Notes: a model not told the origin generated them from the sequence alone. Shown: positions 47,917 to 59,471, counted from the stretch's first letter. The stretch: 64,000 nucleotides of DNA from Fomes fomentarius (GCA_022606135.1 JABYQN010000003.1:2976001-3040000); one strand, 5' to 3'. Numbers and translations: made by a program.

Positions 47917-49312
47917 TCAGTTCGTTGCACATCGCTTCTTGAGGGTATGACCGGTGACCCTGTCAACTGTCTGTCTGTGCGCCACTGCCATCCGGGTAGG
48001 GGCAAACGTGTTGGTCGGAGTACACTACTAAGAGCGCAGTACTTGAGCGCGCGGCTATCTTGCGCGTCGATTTGGAGTAAAGTAATGTCGGTTTGGAGAA
48101 GGTACTACTCAAGACGAAGACTTGAGCATGATGCATGATTGACAGAGGTACAAAGTGTTAGCCCGAGATGTCCGGCGGCCGCGGCCCAAGCGGCGAAGCT
48201 CGGATGCTATGTGGGGCGCTTATACTATTACTTAGCGAGGACCACCACTGCATCCGCGGATGGACTTCTCCGTGCTTGGCAGCTCCAAGTCCTAACTTGC
48301 CCATTCGCGCTCGTCCTGACGTTGCGCATCTGCCTCGTCAAAGTCATTATGACAGCAAAGATGTACTCGGTACGTTTGATACTGCAGCTGCCAGTTGCGA
48401 ACAGCCTGAGGCCGTTAACGTTCGGGCGTCCTGCAGCGCTAGCATGCCAGTTGCCAGTTTGATGGAGGCCAGCTTGATGGAGTTCTTGACGGCTGACGTT
48501 CACGCAGTAACGATGATGAAGTTACGGCTTGCTATGCCACATCTTCAACGACAGGCTCTCACGCAGTTCTTTTTTCACCGCAGGAGGCACTGGCAGGGTT
48601 GATTTGTGTTACCCGGTTTCGGTCTCAGACTCCTACCACTGCGCAGCCGTGTTGGGTCCTCAAGAAGTCCAAATCAAGTCTTTTGGGCTAAAGCACACTC
48701 GCTGACCGGGATAGGATTGTCCCCCACACATTGTAACGGCTCTTACCAAGGTATTCAGAATAATGCGCTCTAAGTCGTCCATCCTATCACTGTTCGAACG
48801 TGCGCGATCAAAACACGACCTACTTCAGTGGCGTCTGCATCCTGGGCGGCGATGATGTCGTCTGGACCCTCAGGCTGTGATGATGGGGTGGATCGATGGA
48901 GCTTGGCACATGTATACAATACAGCCGCCAGAAGTATTACAGCGGTCACAGGCCGGAAATCACCCTGACATGCCTCTTTCGGGGTAGTAGTACAGCTTAC
49001 CAGCATTGTACGTATAGGTGAGTCGTCACCGTCGCGTCTACCCCAAACTTTCATTGACCCTTGATCATGTCTAAGGGCCTTGTTTGATTAGTACGAGTGT
49101 AAGAAGAACGGTTGTGTGCTTGAGTCAATACTAGTACTATCACACAAGGGGCGACAGACAGTGTATAGAAACAACTTTAGTCCGTGGGATACGGCCATCA
49201 AAACCATTCACATCTACGACAATGAATCCATCAAGTCATGAGATGTGGCTCGAATGCCTTGCCTTTAAAGGAGATCTCTAGGTCTAGCACACAGTTCTCC
49301 TCCCTAGGCTAG
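47917..49312. other. intergenic between convergent genes
   Basis: About 1.4 kb without a recognisable gene between the first fucosyltransferase-like gene and the HAD hydrolase. Short frames near 48139-48602 have no family resemblance. Confidence 0.45.
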
Positions 49313-50137
49313 TTATGCGCTCTCAACCTTCTTGAGCGCGTCCCAGAACTCATTCCAGTGGTACATAACGACAACGGCGCCACACTCCTCCTTGAGCACC
49401 TTGGCCATCCTCTCCTGCTCCTCTCCATCATCGTACGGACCGACATAGCCGATGAGCGGGATCTTCGCGTTCTTCGCCGCCGTCGCCCCACTCTTACTGT
49501 CCTCGATCGCAACGCACTCGGACGGATCAACGCCGATCTCCTTGCACGCATGGAGGTACACCGCCGGGTTGGGCTTGGACGTGGGCTCGGGCAGCGACGT
49601 GGCGGCGCTGAAGACACGGTCGTGCGGGAAGTGCTTGTCGATGCCGGCTTTGCGGAGCGACGCCTCGACGCGCGACAGCGCAGAGGACGACACGACGGCG
49701 AGGCGGTACTCCTTCTCTTTCTCGTTCTCCTTCTCCCTGTCGAGCTGCTCGAGCACCTCGACGACGCCCGCACAGGGCTTTGCCTTCTTCTCGAGCGTCT
49801 CGACGACCTTGCCGAGCTCGCGGGCGACGTACTCGTCGAGCTCGGCGTCGGAGAGCTGGAGGCGGTACTTATCCTGCAGGCCGAGCATCATGCCGCGGAA
49901 GTTCTGGCCGACGAAGTCCTTGAGAAGGCCTGGGCCGGTGTAGCGATCGGAGATGCCGTTCTTGTCGAGGATCTCGTTGGCGAGCTCTGCGCAGGCCTCG
50001 AAGGCGAGTGCTTCGGAGAGGACAAGCGTGTTGTCGCAGTCGAAGAGGAGCGCTCTGATCTGAATGCGTGACGGTCAGCAGTGCTCATGCGGTATAGTAT
50101 ATTAATTGATGAAGCTTAAGGGCGATACCTTGGTCAT
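49313..50137 (-). CDS. HAD-superfamily hydrolase
   Basis: Two exons (50137-50129 and 50059-49313) give 251 residues; the first codes only for MTK. HAD motifs are in order: motif I LLFDCDNTLV with the nucleophile Asp and the Asp two residues later, motif II VVSSSALSR, motif III Lys in TSKPNPAVYLHACKEIG, and motif IV VAIEDSKSGATAAKNAKIPL. The helical cap between motifs I and II is of the beta-phosphoglucomutase or sugar-phosphatase type. It probably hydrolyses a small phosphorylated metabolite in the cytosol; the substrate is not evident. A Glu/Lys-rich insert (REKENEKEKE) interrupts the strand before motif II. The gene is antiparallel to, and between, the two fucosyltransferase-like genes. Confidence 0.9.
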
Positions 50138-50686
50138 GTTGGTGTTCGTGTGAGGGGTTATTGGAGGTTTTGTAGGGGTTGGGGAGTACTTGCGGCGAAG
50201 TTAAGGGGAGGCGTAGCTACCAGTGCGCTTGCAACGCCTATGACGCAATGTGCGGTGATCTTGACTTACACGACTTTCATTGATTAAGCTCGGCCGGACA
50301 ACTTACCACCCAATACGAGCTATAAAAAACGTTGTCATTGATATTATTCAAGGATGCTCCAAATTGAGTTGACGACCGCTCATGTTGGGTATCCAAGTAT
50401 GTATGTTGTTGTTCTATTTTTAGTACACCAATAAATCCGGGTACTTCCCACGAGAATGATGGCGGTTGGAGGAGTGGGAAGCTCGAGGCTGGGCCTGACG
50501 TTTGTAATTTGAGCGTTTGCTGTCGGTCCCCCATGTGTTTAGAGCTTCGACGCGTTTGCGGAGCCCTCGCAACTTTGCCAGGTAGGTCTTGACAGCCTGC
50601 GTAGCGTTCTCTGACATGTTAGAGACTCATGTCATGCCCTTTTGCAGTACCTCACGCTCTCCAGCGTCCTCTCGGTGACTCGGACA
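50138..50686. other. divergent promoter region
   Basis: This 549-nt region lies between the HAD gene (-) and fucosyltransferase-like gene 2 (+). A 65-codon minus-strand frame (50617-50420) is too short and unlike known proteins to call. Confidence 0.4.
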
Positions 50687-52618
50687 ATGTCTACCCTTCC
50701 ACCTCCCACTATCACATCAAAATACACGTCTCTATACCCCCGACGACGTAGATTCTCAAGACAACGCTTATTTTACAGCGTCACAGGCTGTGTTCTAATG
50801 ATTGGCTTCGTCACATGGACGTTGTACTATCAAGGAACAGCAGGCGAATCTGGATCCGTGCACGAACGAGATCCCGATCCAGCACCGGTGCCTGTTAACC
50901 AATCTGCAGAGGAGATGACCACTAAACAGCCACATCCTTCGACCCCTCATATCTTGCCGCCACTGTACTCGTCGTATCATGAGGCTGAATTGCGACTACC
51001 CCAGCATCATTGGAACAACACCACGCCCGCTGAGGACGAGAAGTTCTTCTACGTCGCGGGCCACCTCCATGGTTTGTTTCCTTCGCTCGCTCGAAGATGC
51101 CCGATACTGATGTGTCCTTGGTTAGGTATAGGCTGGAATAACGTACTGCAGGAGCTTCTGTTCAACGCATTCCTAGCCCACCGCTCGAACCGATCGTGAG
51201 CACACATCCTTCGCCGCATCTCCATGGTCGTGCCAGACCAGAGGAAATGCAGCCTTTGACTCTTTCTATCATCAGATTTGTCATGTATAACTATAGCTGG
51301 AACGAAGACGACACGTATTCGCCATACAATGGCCACCTGATCCCGTCCAAAATCCCACTGAGCGCAATAATCCGAGGCATGTACACGTCCCTCCAGTTCC
51401 TCCAGCAGCTGTCCAGTCCCACTCACCGACTTGCCCCTCTCAGGTCCCCTCGTGGGCGGTGAATGGCCCGCCGGAGATAAGTCGCCGCTCTCCGTCAAGG
51501 TCGAATACTTCAACCACATCTGCCCAAGGAAAGTCGGGCTGCACTTCGAAGACATCAACGGGGACCAAGGCCGCCCCACCAAGGCACACGAAGTCACAGA
51601 ACGATGGACAAAGAGGCTGAAGAGTCTCGACGATCCCTGTGTAGAATCCGTGTATGAGATGATGTATGTCTACAACCACCAATGGTACGTTTCATCCCGC
51701 CGTCTCACTCACGATAGCTTTCACCTTCGCTAACGAGCCGTCCGTCCGTCCTACTCAGGATCTTCGGCGTTCGCGGCTCCCTCGACGAACTCTGGCCCGA
51801 ATTCTCGCGCTCGCCCATCCTCTCCTCCTTCGCCTACTCCCCCCTCGTCGAGCTCGGCTTCGACACGAACCGCGACCTCTTCCTCCCCTCCTCCCTCACG
51901 CCTTCCCCACCCTACCTCTCCTCCCTCCCGCCCCCGCCCGCGCTGACCAACGCCGAGCGGTACGCCCCCATCCCCGGCCTCATGGTCCTCCACGTCCGGC
52001 GCGGCGACTACTCATACCACTGCGACTTCCTCGCCGCCGCGCCCGAGGACTTCATCGTCACCAACACGCTCCCCGGCCTCCCCGACGTCTTCTCCCTCCC
52101 CGACGCAGGCATCATGGACCAGTTCCGCATCCCCACCGACTGGCGGCGCGACCGCCAGAACGTGCTCACGCCCGAGGCCGCCGCCATCTTCCGCCGGCGG
52201 TGCTACCCGACCGTGGACGAGATGGCGCGCAAGGTGCGGGAGGTGCTGGACACGCCGGCGGCGCGCGGCGTGAGCAGGCTGTATGTCATGACGAACGCGA
52301 AGGCCGAGTTCGTGGACGAGTTCCGCGCGAGGCTGGTGGAGGTCAAGGAGGACTGGGAGGTGATTGCGAGCAGCCGCGATTTGGCGCTGAATTGGGAGCA
52401 GAAGTACATCTCGCAGGCGATCGACGCGATCGCCGCGCAGAGGGCGCAGGTGTTCATCGGGAACGGGGTGAGTGTCTCCTCCTCGGCCATGGCGCACGCG
52501 AGCTTGCACTGACCTTGGCTCCTGTTGACTCTGTGAACAGTTCTCGACGCTCACGTCGAACGCGGTCTTGTTCCGCATGGCGAACGGGTTCCCTATGGAC
52601 AGCATCAGGTTTTGGTAG
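50687..52618 (+). CDS. O-fucosyltransferase-like protein, paralogue 2
   Basis: Six exons (50687-51071, 51126-51195, 51276-51376, 51444-51684, 51759-52467, 52541-52618) give 527 residues. The start at 50687 (MSTLPPPTIT) was chosen by comparison with paralogue 1; an in-frame ATG at 50642 also exists. Anchor segment FYSVTGCVLMIGFVTWTLYY is followed by the same lumenal domain: FFYVAGHLHGGIGWNNVLQE, SLDELWPEFSRSPI, VLHVRRGDYSYHCDFLA, MTNAKAEFVDEFRARL, RDLALNWEQKYISQAIDAI and FSTLTSNAV. Exon lengths 70, 241 and 78 are identical to paralogue 1. Intron 3 begins with GC (GCATGT) instead of GT; paralogue 1 has GTAGGT at that site. Its 3' end is duplicated in inverse orientation at 39.8 kb. Confidence 0.85.
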
Positions 52619-52886
52619 TTGTAGTAAGCGTGTTGCGCGTGCGTAGCGGCGATGTGGAGGCGCACGCGAATTATACATTATGCATATACATTCGGTTCAA
52701 TATAGAGTGTAATCAATAGCAAATTAGAGGCAACGGAGACAGGATACTAGTAATAAACAACAGTTGCTACGTGCTTGCTAGGTGGGTGCTAGGATGCGAC
52801 AGAGCAGTCCGACATCCTCCCCTCCCCCTACCTATTTCTCGGACATCGTCTACTCCTCGTCCTCGAACCGCAGGATCTGCGCGTCC
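52492..52886. repeat. inverted duplication, right copy
   Basis: Covers the last intron and exon of fucosyltransferase-like gene 2, its 3' flank, and then the antisense last 12-13 codons of VPS10 (52847-52886), where similarity stops abruptly. The remaining VPS10 gene is not found beyond; repeat-rich sequence begins instead. Confidence 0.85.
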
Positions 52887-52950
52887 TTAATATGAAGGTC
52901 CCCTTTGGACAAAAATAATGGGGAATCATGCATTCACGACGAATCATGCA

Positions 52951-53060
52951 TGATCACGAGGGATCACGAGGGATCACGAGTGGTCACACATGATCCCGGG
53001 TGATCCCGAGTGTTCCTGAGTGATCCCGAGTGAACACGAGTGAACACGAGTGATCATGCA
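52951..53060. repeat. 10-bp tandem array 1
   Basis: Eleven consecutive 10-nt units of the form TGATCACGAG / TGATCCCGAG / TGAACACGAG keep exact 10-nt register. Both ends are bordered by ATCATGCATGATCA-like palindromes. Confidence 0.85.
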
Positions 53061-53110
53061 TGGCCTCCCTGTTCAATACAGGGATGTCACCACTATGGTT
53101 CATCTTGAAT

Positions 53111-53360
53111 CATGATGATTCACGATGATTCACGATGAACCATGATGAAACATGATGATTCACGATGGGTACTTTGTCTCGATTGTCATACAGTTACAAA
53201 ATGATTCATCATGGTTCAGAATGAATCAGAATGGAACTGTATCGACCATCGCTGCATACAAGCCAGGGAAACCATCTCAAAATCATGGCACCCCTTCTGG
53301 TTCACTATGATTCACGATGAATCCTCGTGAATCATCGTGAATCATTGTGAATCAGAAGGA
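53111..53360. repeat. 10-bp arrays 2 and 3 in opposite orientation
   Basis: Six units like CACGATGATT occupy 53111-53170; further degenerate units lie at 53200-53236. The reverse-complement form (CGTGAATCAT) recurs at about 53310-53358. The arrangement looks like the subterminal repeats of a DNA transposon end. Confidence 0.75.
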
Positions 53361-54077
53361 GTCTTATGTAACCTGTATGCGATGCTGCTCACTCGTTCGA
53401 CACTGTCGCAGGTCTTTCCTTGCCCTCACTGCCTCGCTTTGCCTCGCAATCCAAACCTAGTATTCATAAATGTCTCTGCCTGTACCTTCTTCGACTCTGC
53501 GACTCTATCCTCGCACCACCTGTGTGGTACAACACTGTACATGTGCTGCATTTCTTTTACAAACTGGCCCCAACAATTACCATCCTGTTAGTTCAGCATC
53601 GTTGCTAGTGTTCCTGTACAATACTAAGACATGCATCACATAGATTCCTTCTTATCCCCATGCTCAGTGTGTAATGTGTAACCACCAGTGGTATCAGCAC
53701 ACAGCCAATGTGGGGTTGCTCGAGCCCGACCAACAGCAGCTCGCAACCACATACCTTGCAGGATCGTCGTCGTTCCCTCAAGGTGAATGTGGTGGTTTCC
53801 ATCCAGTTCGTTCAGTTTCCTTTGCCCAACCCAGTGGCAATCTTTCATGAACATTCTCCCATTAGGTCAACTTCACAGACTGCCAGAACCCTGGAGCGAT
53901 GTGTGTATGTGGTCAGGTTCGGGCTTATCATACGAATGGGTGCGAGTCAATCTTCGTCACCTCTTTAATACTCTTTACTCAATTCTAGTGATCTGGTACT
54001 TTTTCAACAGTATTCCAGCATCGTCTAGGGGTGGTCCAACTCCTGACTATATACCATCATCCATCATCGTCTCAGCA
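53361..54077. other. 5' flank of HECT-like gene
   Basis: No separate gene called. A long frame runs into the next gene from 53787, but its first 97 codons look non-coding and lie upstream of the chosen start. Confidence 0.4.
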
Positions 54078-57000
54078 ATGTCATCCCCAGGGGTTCCCTC
54101 CTCTGCTATGCAATCATCGTCTATGCCTCCAATCTCTACATCGTCTATGTCTTCTCTCCCCTCATCGTCGTCTATGCCTTCCCTCCCCTCATCGTCACCT
54201 ATGTCTTCCCTCCCTTCGTCGTCGTCTATGCCCTCTCTCCCTTTTTCGTCTATGTCCTCTCTCCCTTCATCATCTATGTCCCCCCATCACCCTATGATCT
54301 CTCCCTTCCAGCCAGCAAGTCAAGCCAATCCTTTCATCCCTCCTTCTGGTTTCTCTTTCAATGCTCGTCCAATGAATCCTATGAGCATCCCTCTCAACGA
54401 AATCCCCCCAATCAGTGTTCTCGCTGGTTCTCTTGCTCGTGGGCAGAATGTCGCACAACTTCGTACTGCCAGTGCCCAGCGAAATCTTCCACAGCATGCC
54501 AGAGCAAACTTGATCAAGGTCATTCGTGGCTCAGCAAAGATTACTTCGCCAGCGACAGTCGTGCCCACACGAGCTGACATTGCGATCATCCCTATCCCAG
54601 TCAGTGTTCACCTCAGCCCTTGTACCTTCAATACTAATGCACCTGGCAGGATGGAAAGGCGATTCGGGACAACGGATATGGCATCTTTCGCCCTTTACAC
54701 CTCCATTTCTACAACAACGACCTACCTACTTTTCTACAGTTGCTTTGCGACCGCTCGCTCGTTATCGAGGTGCAGATTGCCCGCTCCTATCGTGAGGAGA
54801 TCTGGCTGGAACTTCACACCATGATTTCTGCGCATCTCGCAGTGCATGGTCTCATTCTGCCTTCTGATCCCTCGCGCTCATCTGGAACTGGCGACAATGC
54901 ACCATTCACTCCTTCTTCTTATCATGATCTTGACTGGGCACTCATGGAGAAAAAGCGCACAACCAATGGCTTCTACATTGAATGGGCTGATATCCATGGT
55001 AGCTCTGTTACTCTGGAGCGGCTTTTGGCAGGTACTAAAGATGGCATACCCCATCCCGACGACAAACCAGATAGGCGAGTGGCTCTTATTGCCATATGTG
55101 AGTGAGACTGCAGTTATCGCTATGATATCCATTGGCTTACGATCACAATATTGGGATATATAGACCCTCGGTTTTCGCCGATCAAGCTTCCTCTCACTCG
55201 GGACCTTGTCCAGGGAGACCCATGTCCTTGTCATGATATGCCTCACTGCTGTGCTGGCTTTCGGCTGCTTCTGCAGTACATCAAGTATTGAGGCCGCAAC
55301 AAGGGGGTACCTGATTCATTCGAGTGCGATCACAACTACTGTCCCTCGTGCGATCTCTGTAGTCGGCACCCAATCCAGTCTCGGACACCACCACGCGCAT
55401 CTACTTCTACTCGCATACATCCTCGCTCTCCAGGAAGCCCACCATCCATCAAGTATGCTCGTACTACCTCATCGACTCGACCTCGTCGTCCTTCAGTATC
55501 CCTACCTCCTATGCAGATTCCAGCTCCATCATCATCTCTCACACCAGCTTTCAACACCATGGCTCTCAGCTCTATCTCATCTAACACCCCTGTAGAAGAT
55601 GATGGTGCAGAGCTATACTTTCCAAACATTCGCGAGATTCTTGACGAGGACCATGCTCGCCAGCACCCAGTCATCCCAAATACAATTCGCTCATCGCAAT
55701 CGGGCTCGAATCGTCCCATCGCCCCCTCGCAGTCGCAGTCGCAGTCGGTGCCCAACTCGTCGTCATCGTACTCGAGCTTGACTCATCCGAGTCCCATCGC
55801 CCCCTCGCAGTCGCAGTCACAGTCGGTGCCCAACTCGTCGTCGTACCTACAGTTGGGCTCTGCTCATCCAGTTGCACTGCTTCCAGAGCCATCTGAGCCA
55901 CTACTTCTTGAACATGGGGAGTGGGTAGAGGCATTGAGCGATGCTCGGTTTGAAGTGCGAAATATGACTATCGCCATTGAGCTCCATGGTGAATCACCAC
56001 AGGTGTTGGGTCGTGCACTGCTGTCGTATCTGCAGTACATTGCTGAACATCCTTTGGGACACTATGAATGGGTTAAGCCTGCTGGGGTGGCCGAATTTAC
56101 ACCCTTTGTGGTCAGCGATTTGACTGCATCGTTCATTCCTTCTTTCAAAGTGTGAGTCTGCCACTATGGTTTGCAGCCCAAGATGGCTGACCTGGTCTGT
56201 AGGGGACAAGCTGTTGGTGATGGTGTCGGTCGTGCAGTGCTTATCGAGGCTGTCCGAACGATGACTAGCGATGCAGCATTCTGGCGAGAGTGTAGAGGGT
56301 ACATGCAACCAGTCTTTCTGGATGACAGCACAAGCAATTCCAGTCGCAAAACCACTTGGATGGCCTATGGTACCCTGTGTGGGCTGTACCTCGCTCGGCT
56401 CGCTACTGGTCCCTTGCCAGTCTCACCCTTTCTCATTATGACTGCTTTACTCTCACTCTTTGGGCCTGACTCTGACCAAAATTTCGACTATCTTGGCAAC
56501 ATCCATCCATCTGTCTATGGGACCGACCCTCGTTATGTTGCCAATATTGTTCTGCCAATGACTGAGCTCGGTAACTTGACTGCCTACGACCCCGATCTCG
56601 CCCGAGAACTACAGCCATGGATAGAGTTGCAGTGGAACGATCCAGTCCCCTCTGACTTCTCGCATCCTGTTCGACAGTTCATCATTGGGGTTCTCGACAA
56701 GAATGTATGATCTTCTCGCATGTTTACAAACATCGTCTATGTGTCTCACTTGACGACTTCACTCTTAGATCATCGAGGTCACAAGCTCTCGCCAGAGTGC
56801 CACTTCCCCAAGTGCACACAATGCATGGCTGTTCCAGGCATTCTTCAAAATGGTCTTTGGGCACTCAGGAAGTGTCCTTGGGTTAGGCAAATTCGTTGCT
56901 TTTCGCCAAGGGCTCAATGTTGCAGTTCCTACAGTTGGCAATGTCAGTGATCTTGGCATTCTTCAAAAAGGACCAGAGATCTCTCTGGTGAAGGTATGGC

Positions 57001-57766
57001 CTTGACATGTACATTGAAATAGGCTCTAACATCTATCAGTCAATGGCAGAGGTTATCGATCGCACAGACATTCCTCGATTTGTGCTGGCGATGTACAACC
57101 GACAAATTGTCGATGCGAAGGCATTTTTCAACAAACATATCAGCTTTCCAAACCTCACTAACACACCTTCAACCAAGGGCAAGAACCGGGCTGACCAGCC
57201 TGACCCTGCTGTTGTACAAGCAAAGCTTCGTCGCTTTCGTGAAGAAGTCTTCGTACGACGATTGAAGCGATATCTAACCGAAGGTCGTGGTCACCCACTC
57301 TTTCCCAATCTTCACGAGACATGCATGCTTTCCTCTGAGGAAGTTATGGCAGAGGTGTGTGTATGATGCTCATGATTGCAACTGTGTGCTGACATTTTGA
57401 TTTCAGAGGCATTCGAGCACCCTTCGAGCGACTGCCTTACTTCGGGCCTTGACCGACTCAGACTTGATTCCAGCCCAGGCTGGGTGGCATATCAATGTAA
57501 GCTACTTCTTGGTTCATTCATTTCGGACATCAGAATACTGATTCATATTATGACAGTTTGCTTTCCAGCACGACAATGTCCCTGCCAACGAAAACTGGCT
57601 ATTCATTCACACTTGCACAGCTAATGTCGATGTTCGGTTTACGACTGAACTTGTCAAGCTGATTACTACAGAGGACATTCCGAAGTCATCCAGTATCGCG
57701 ACTGGTTTTGATGCTTCCCTGCATGCCCAACTGTGGCTCGCTCTGAGAAGCTTCAACCGAATCTGA
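54078..57766 (+). pseudogene. large protein with HECT-like C-terminal region, one in-frame stop
   Basis: Eight exons (54078-54599, 54650-55097, 55164-56151, 56203-56704, 56769-56993, 57040-57354, 57407-57496, 57557-57766) join in frame into 1100 codons, interrupted by one TGA at 55289-55291. The N-terminus is a Met/Ser/Leu/Pro repeat tract. The middle has a Cys/His cluster (CPCHDMPHCC, then CDHNYCPSCDLC) broken by the stop, and a Ser/Gln tract. The last 450 residues start GQAVGDGVGRAVLIEA, pass LARLATGPLPVSPFLIMTAL and end ENWLFIHTCTANVDVRFTT before GF. The HTC with following segments resembles the catalytic-cysteine lobe of HECT ubiquitin ligases; this similarity is my reading and needs a profile search. 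A 42-nt GT-AG intron (about 55252-55293) could formally skip the stop but would delete coding-like sequence. Codon use is less GC-rich than in the housekeeping genes, suggesting mobile origin. Confidence 0.55.
54119..54290 (+). repeat. coding minisatellite (SSMPSLPSS repeats)
   Basis: About seven units of a 24-30-nt repeat built from TCGTCTATG and CCTCCCTCCC-like blocks encode alternating SSM, SLP and SSS. They form the N-terminal tract of the HECT-like protein. A second coding duplication, two ~66-nt units with PIAPSQSQSQSVPNSSS, lies at 55720-55850. Confidence 0.75.
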
Positions 57767-58071
57767 ATTGGTGGGAGTGGTGGGGATTAGGCGATCATTA
57801 CGACAGTGTGACTTCTTCTCGAAGTAGTGTGACCGAGGCTTGGTTCATATAAGGTTTATGGAGTTGTGGTTCGATCATTTGTAGCTTTCTGTGGTAGTAT
57901 ACATACCATATCGTGCTGCAACAGACTGCTAGGTTTCTCTTGTAGGTCGACCGACTGCTCGGATATACCCTGTCACTTGTGACATCATATCGCCGAGCAA
58001 GTTTCACTCTGCGATCTCAGGTCACCAATTATGCTCGTCGTACTTTCGTTTTGCATCGAGTCTATGCTGCT
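57767..58071. other. short gap between co-directional accessory genes
   Basis: Three hundred and five nt between the HECT-like gene and the next gene on the same strand. No other element seen. Confidence 0.4.
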
Positions 58072-59471
58072 ATGGCCTCAGTTTCACGAGCCTGCTCCCC
58101 TTCAAATGGTAAGCTGAGACCTTAGCCATCCCTGGATTCGTGAGCATTGAATGGGGTTCTGGCAATCAGATTCCCCTTCGTCGCCAACGAGTGCTCACTC
58201 TAAGTCCCCCGAAGCAGAGGTAGCTTTGGAGGACATGGATGATGCTGCTCTTCTGGACAACTTGCGAGTGCTTACTCAAACTGGCGACGAAGGCCGATGG
58301 GAGGAGATGAGGAGCTTGGTTGGCTTAAATGCTGGGGGAGTCGAGGTCACAGACCCAGCAGCTCGTGAGGATGGATTTGGCGAGTCTGATTTCACCAACC
58401 GATCAAGCGTGAGTTCCAATATCATATGTTCAATGGGCTGTGGTGAATGTTCATTGGGTGTATCAGACACCTCTTTTCGGGCCTTCACCACTGGCTGTGA
58501 CATCGCTTCAGTTGTCGTTGCCAGGTACTCCGAACATCTCTGAAGGTCCTCTGAACCACCCTTCAGGCCCTCCGAACATTTCGACCAATCTTCAAGGCAC
58601 TCCAAACAATCGCATTGGTCGAACTAACTCTCTTGGCTTGGTACATGATTATGATCAGAGTCATTGCGAGGTATGTCGCCGACACATATGTGAACTTCTA
58701 GTTCATTTTCTCATCCATGCGACTGTGTAGGTGCCGATTCATCTTGAAGGTGGTCACATTTCCTTTCGTTCGTCGGCTCCAAACCTGGCCGAAGTAATAC
58801 CACAGCCTCCACATCACACTGCGATGGTCACACCAGGTTATGTCAACTTAGTATGATTTGATTTGTTCAGCAGTAGACGAGATACCATCCACTCATGGGC
58901 AATCCAGGACACATCTACTATCTTGGAAGCTCTCTACCCTGATCAGCGAGCAGCATATCATGCTATTAACAAGGCCGACTACAACTCAGGTTACAAGCAG
59001 TTCCTTCTCGTACGAAAGTGGCGAGAGGTTCTCACTCTGCTCGAGCTGGTTCCTGAAGACACCCAGGGAACCCTCGTTCAAGGGGTACTCATCACTCCAA
59101 AGGCAGTCAAGCAATGGCTGTCTCCCACTCCAAGCTATGGGACATTCAGTAACTGGCGAACAAACTATGCTCGTGTCCGAGGTGCACACCAAGCTCTCGC
59201 AATTAGTGCAGGTCTAGGGCTCCCTCGCACCACCGAAGAGAACCAGCTTTGGGAGATCGTGAGTCGCTGGGATTGCGAGGCTCTGCTCCCTCCTCGCAGC
59301 CAGATCGCTCCTGGATCACTCGACTCAGTGGCTGCAGGGACGACTGCAAAAGCAGTCAGCGATATGACTGCTACCCTGCAGAAGAAGTATCCAGCTGTAA
59401 GCAGCTATTTCCTCAGTGATTGGTTTGAGAGACTCATTTGATACCCTTAGCACTTCACTCGAGGTGGTTGA
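58072..59471 (+). CDS. unrecognised protein with Pro/Ser-rich N-terminus
   Basis: Six exons (58072-58108, 58170-58408, 58467-58670, 58731-58850, 58908-59396, 59451-59471) give 369 residues without interruption. I do not recognise the family. Residues 1-30 are Ser/Pro-rich (MASVSRACSPS, SPSSPTSAHSKSPE). There follow an acidic helix (ALEDMDDAALLDNLRVL) and a low-complexity region rich in Pro, Asn and Gly with a recurring GTPN/GPPN motif. A compact C-terminal domain of about 150 residues (ILEALYPDQRAAYHAINKAD, KQFLLVRKWREVLTLLELVP, VLITPKAVKQWLSP, FSNWRTNYARVRGAHQALAI) ends it. The last domain has basic and aromatic residues that would suit nucleic-acid binding, but that is a guess. The final 7-codon exon is inferred; without that splice the frame ends at 59441. 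Confidence 0.6.

Noticed and set aside
50420..50617. Small minus-strand gene of 65 codons between the HAD and fucosyltransferase genes
   Set aside because: No similarity I can recognise, no splice context, and it occupies a divergent promoter.
52951..53060. Possible CRISPR array
   Set aside because: Units are 10 nt in strict tandem without spacers, and the genome is eukaryotic.
53787..54077. Upstream start for the HECT-like protein (97 more codons)
   Set aside because: The extension includes Trp/Cys/Phe-rich sequence without continuity to the repeat tract, and a later ATG at 54078 begins the low-complexity region cleanly.
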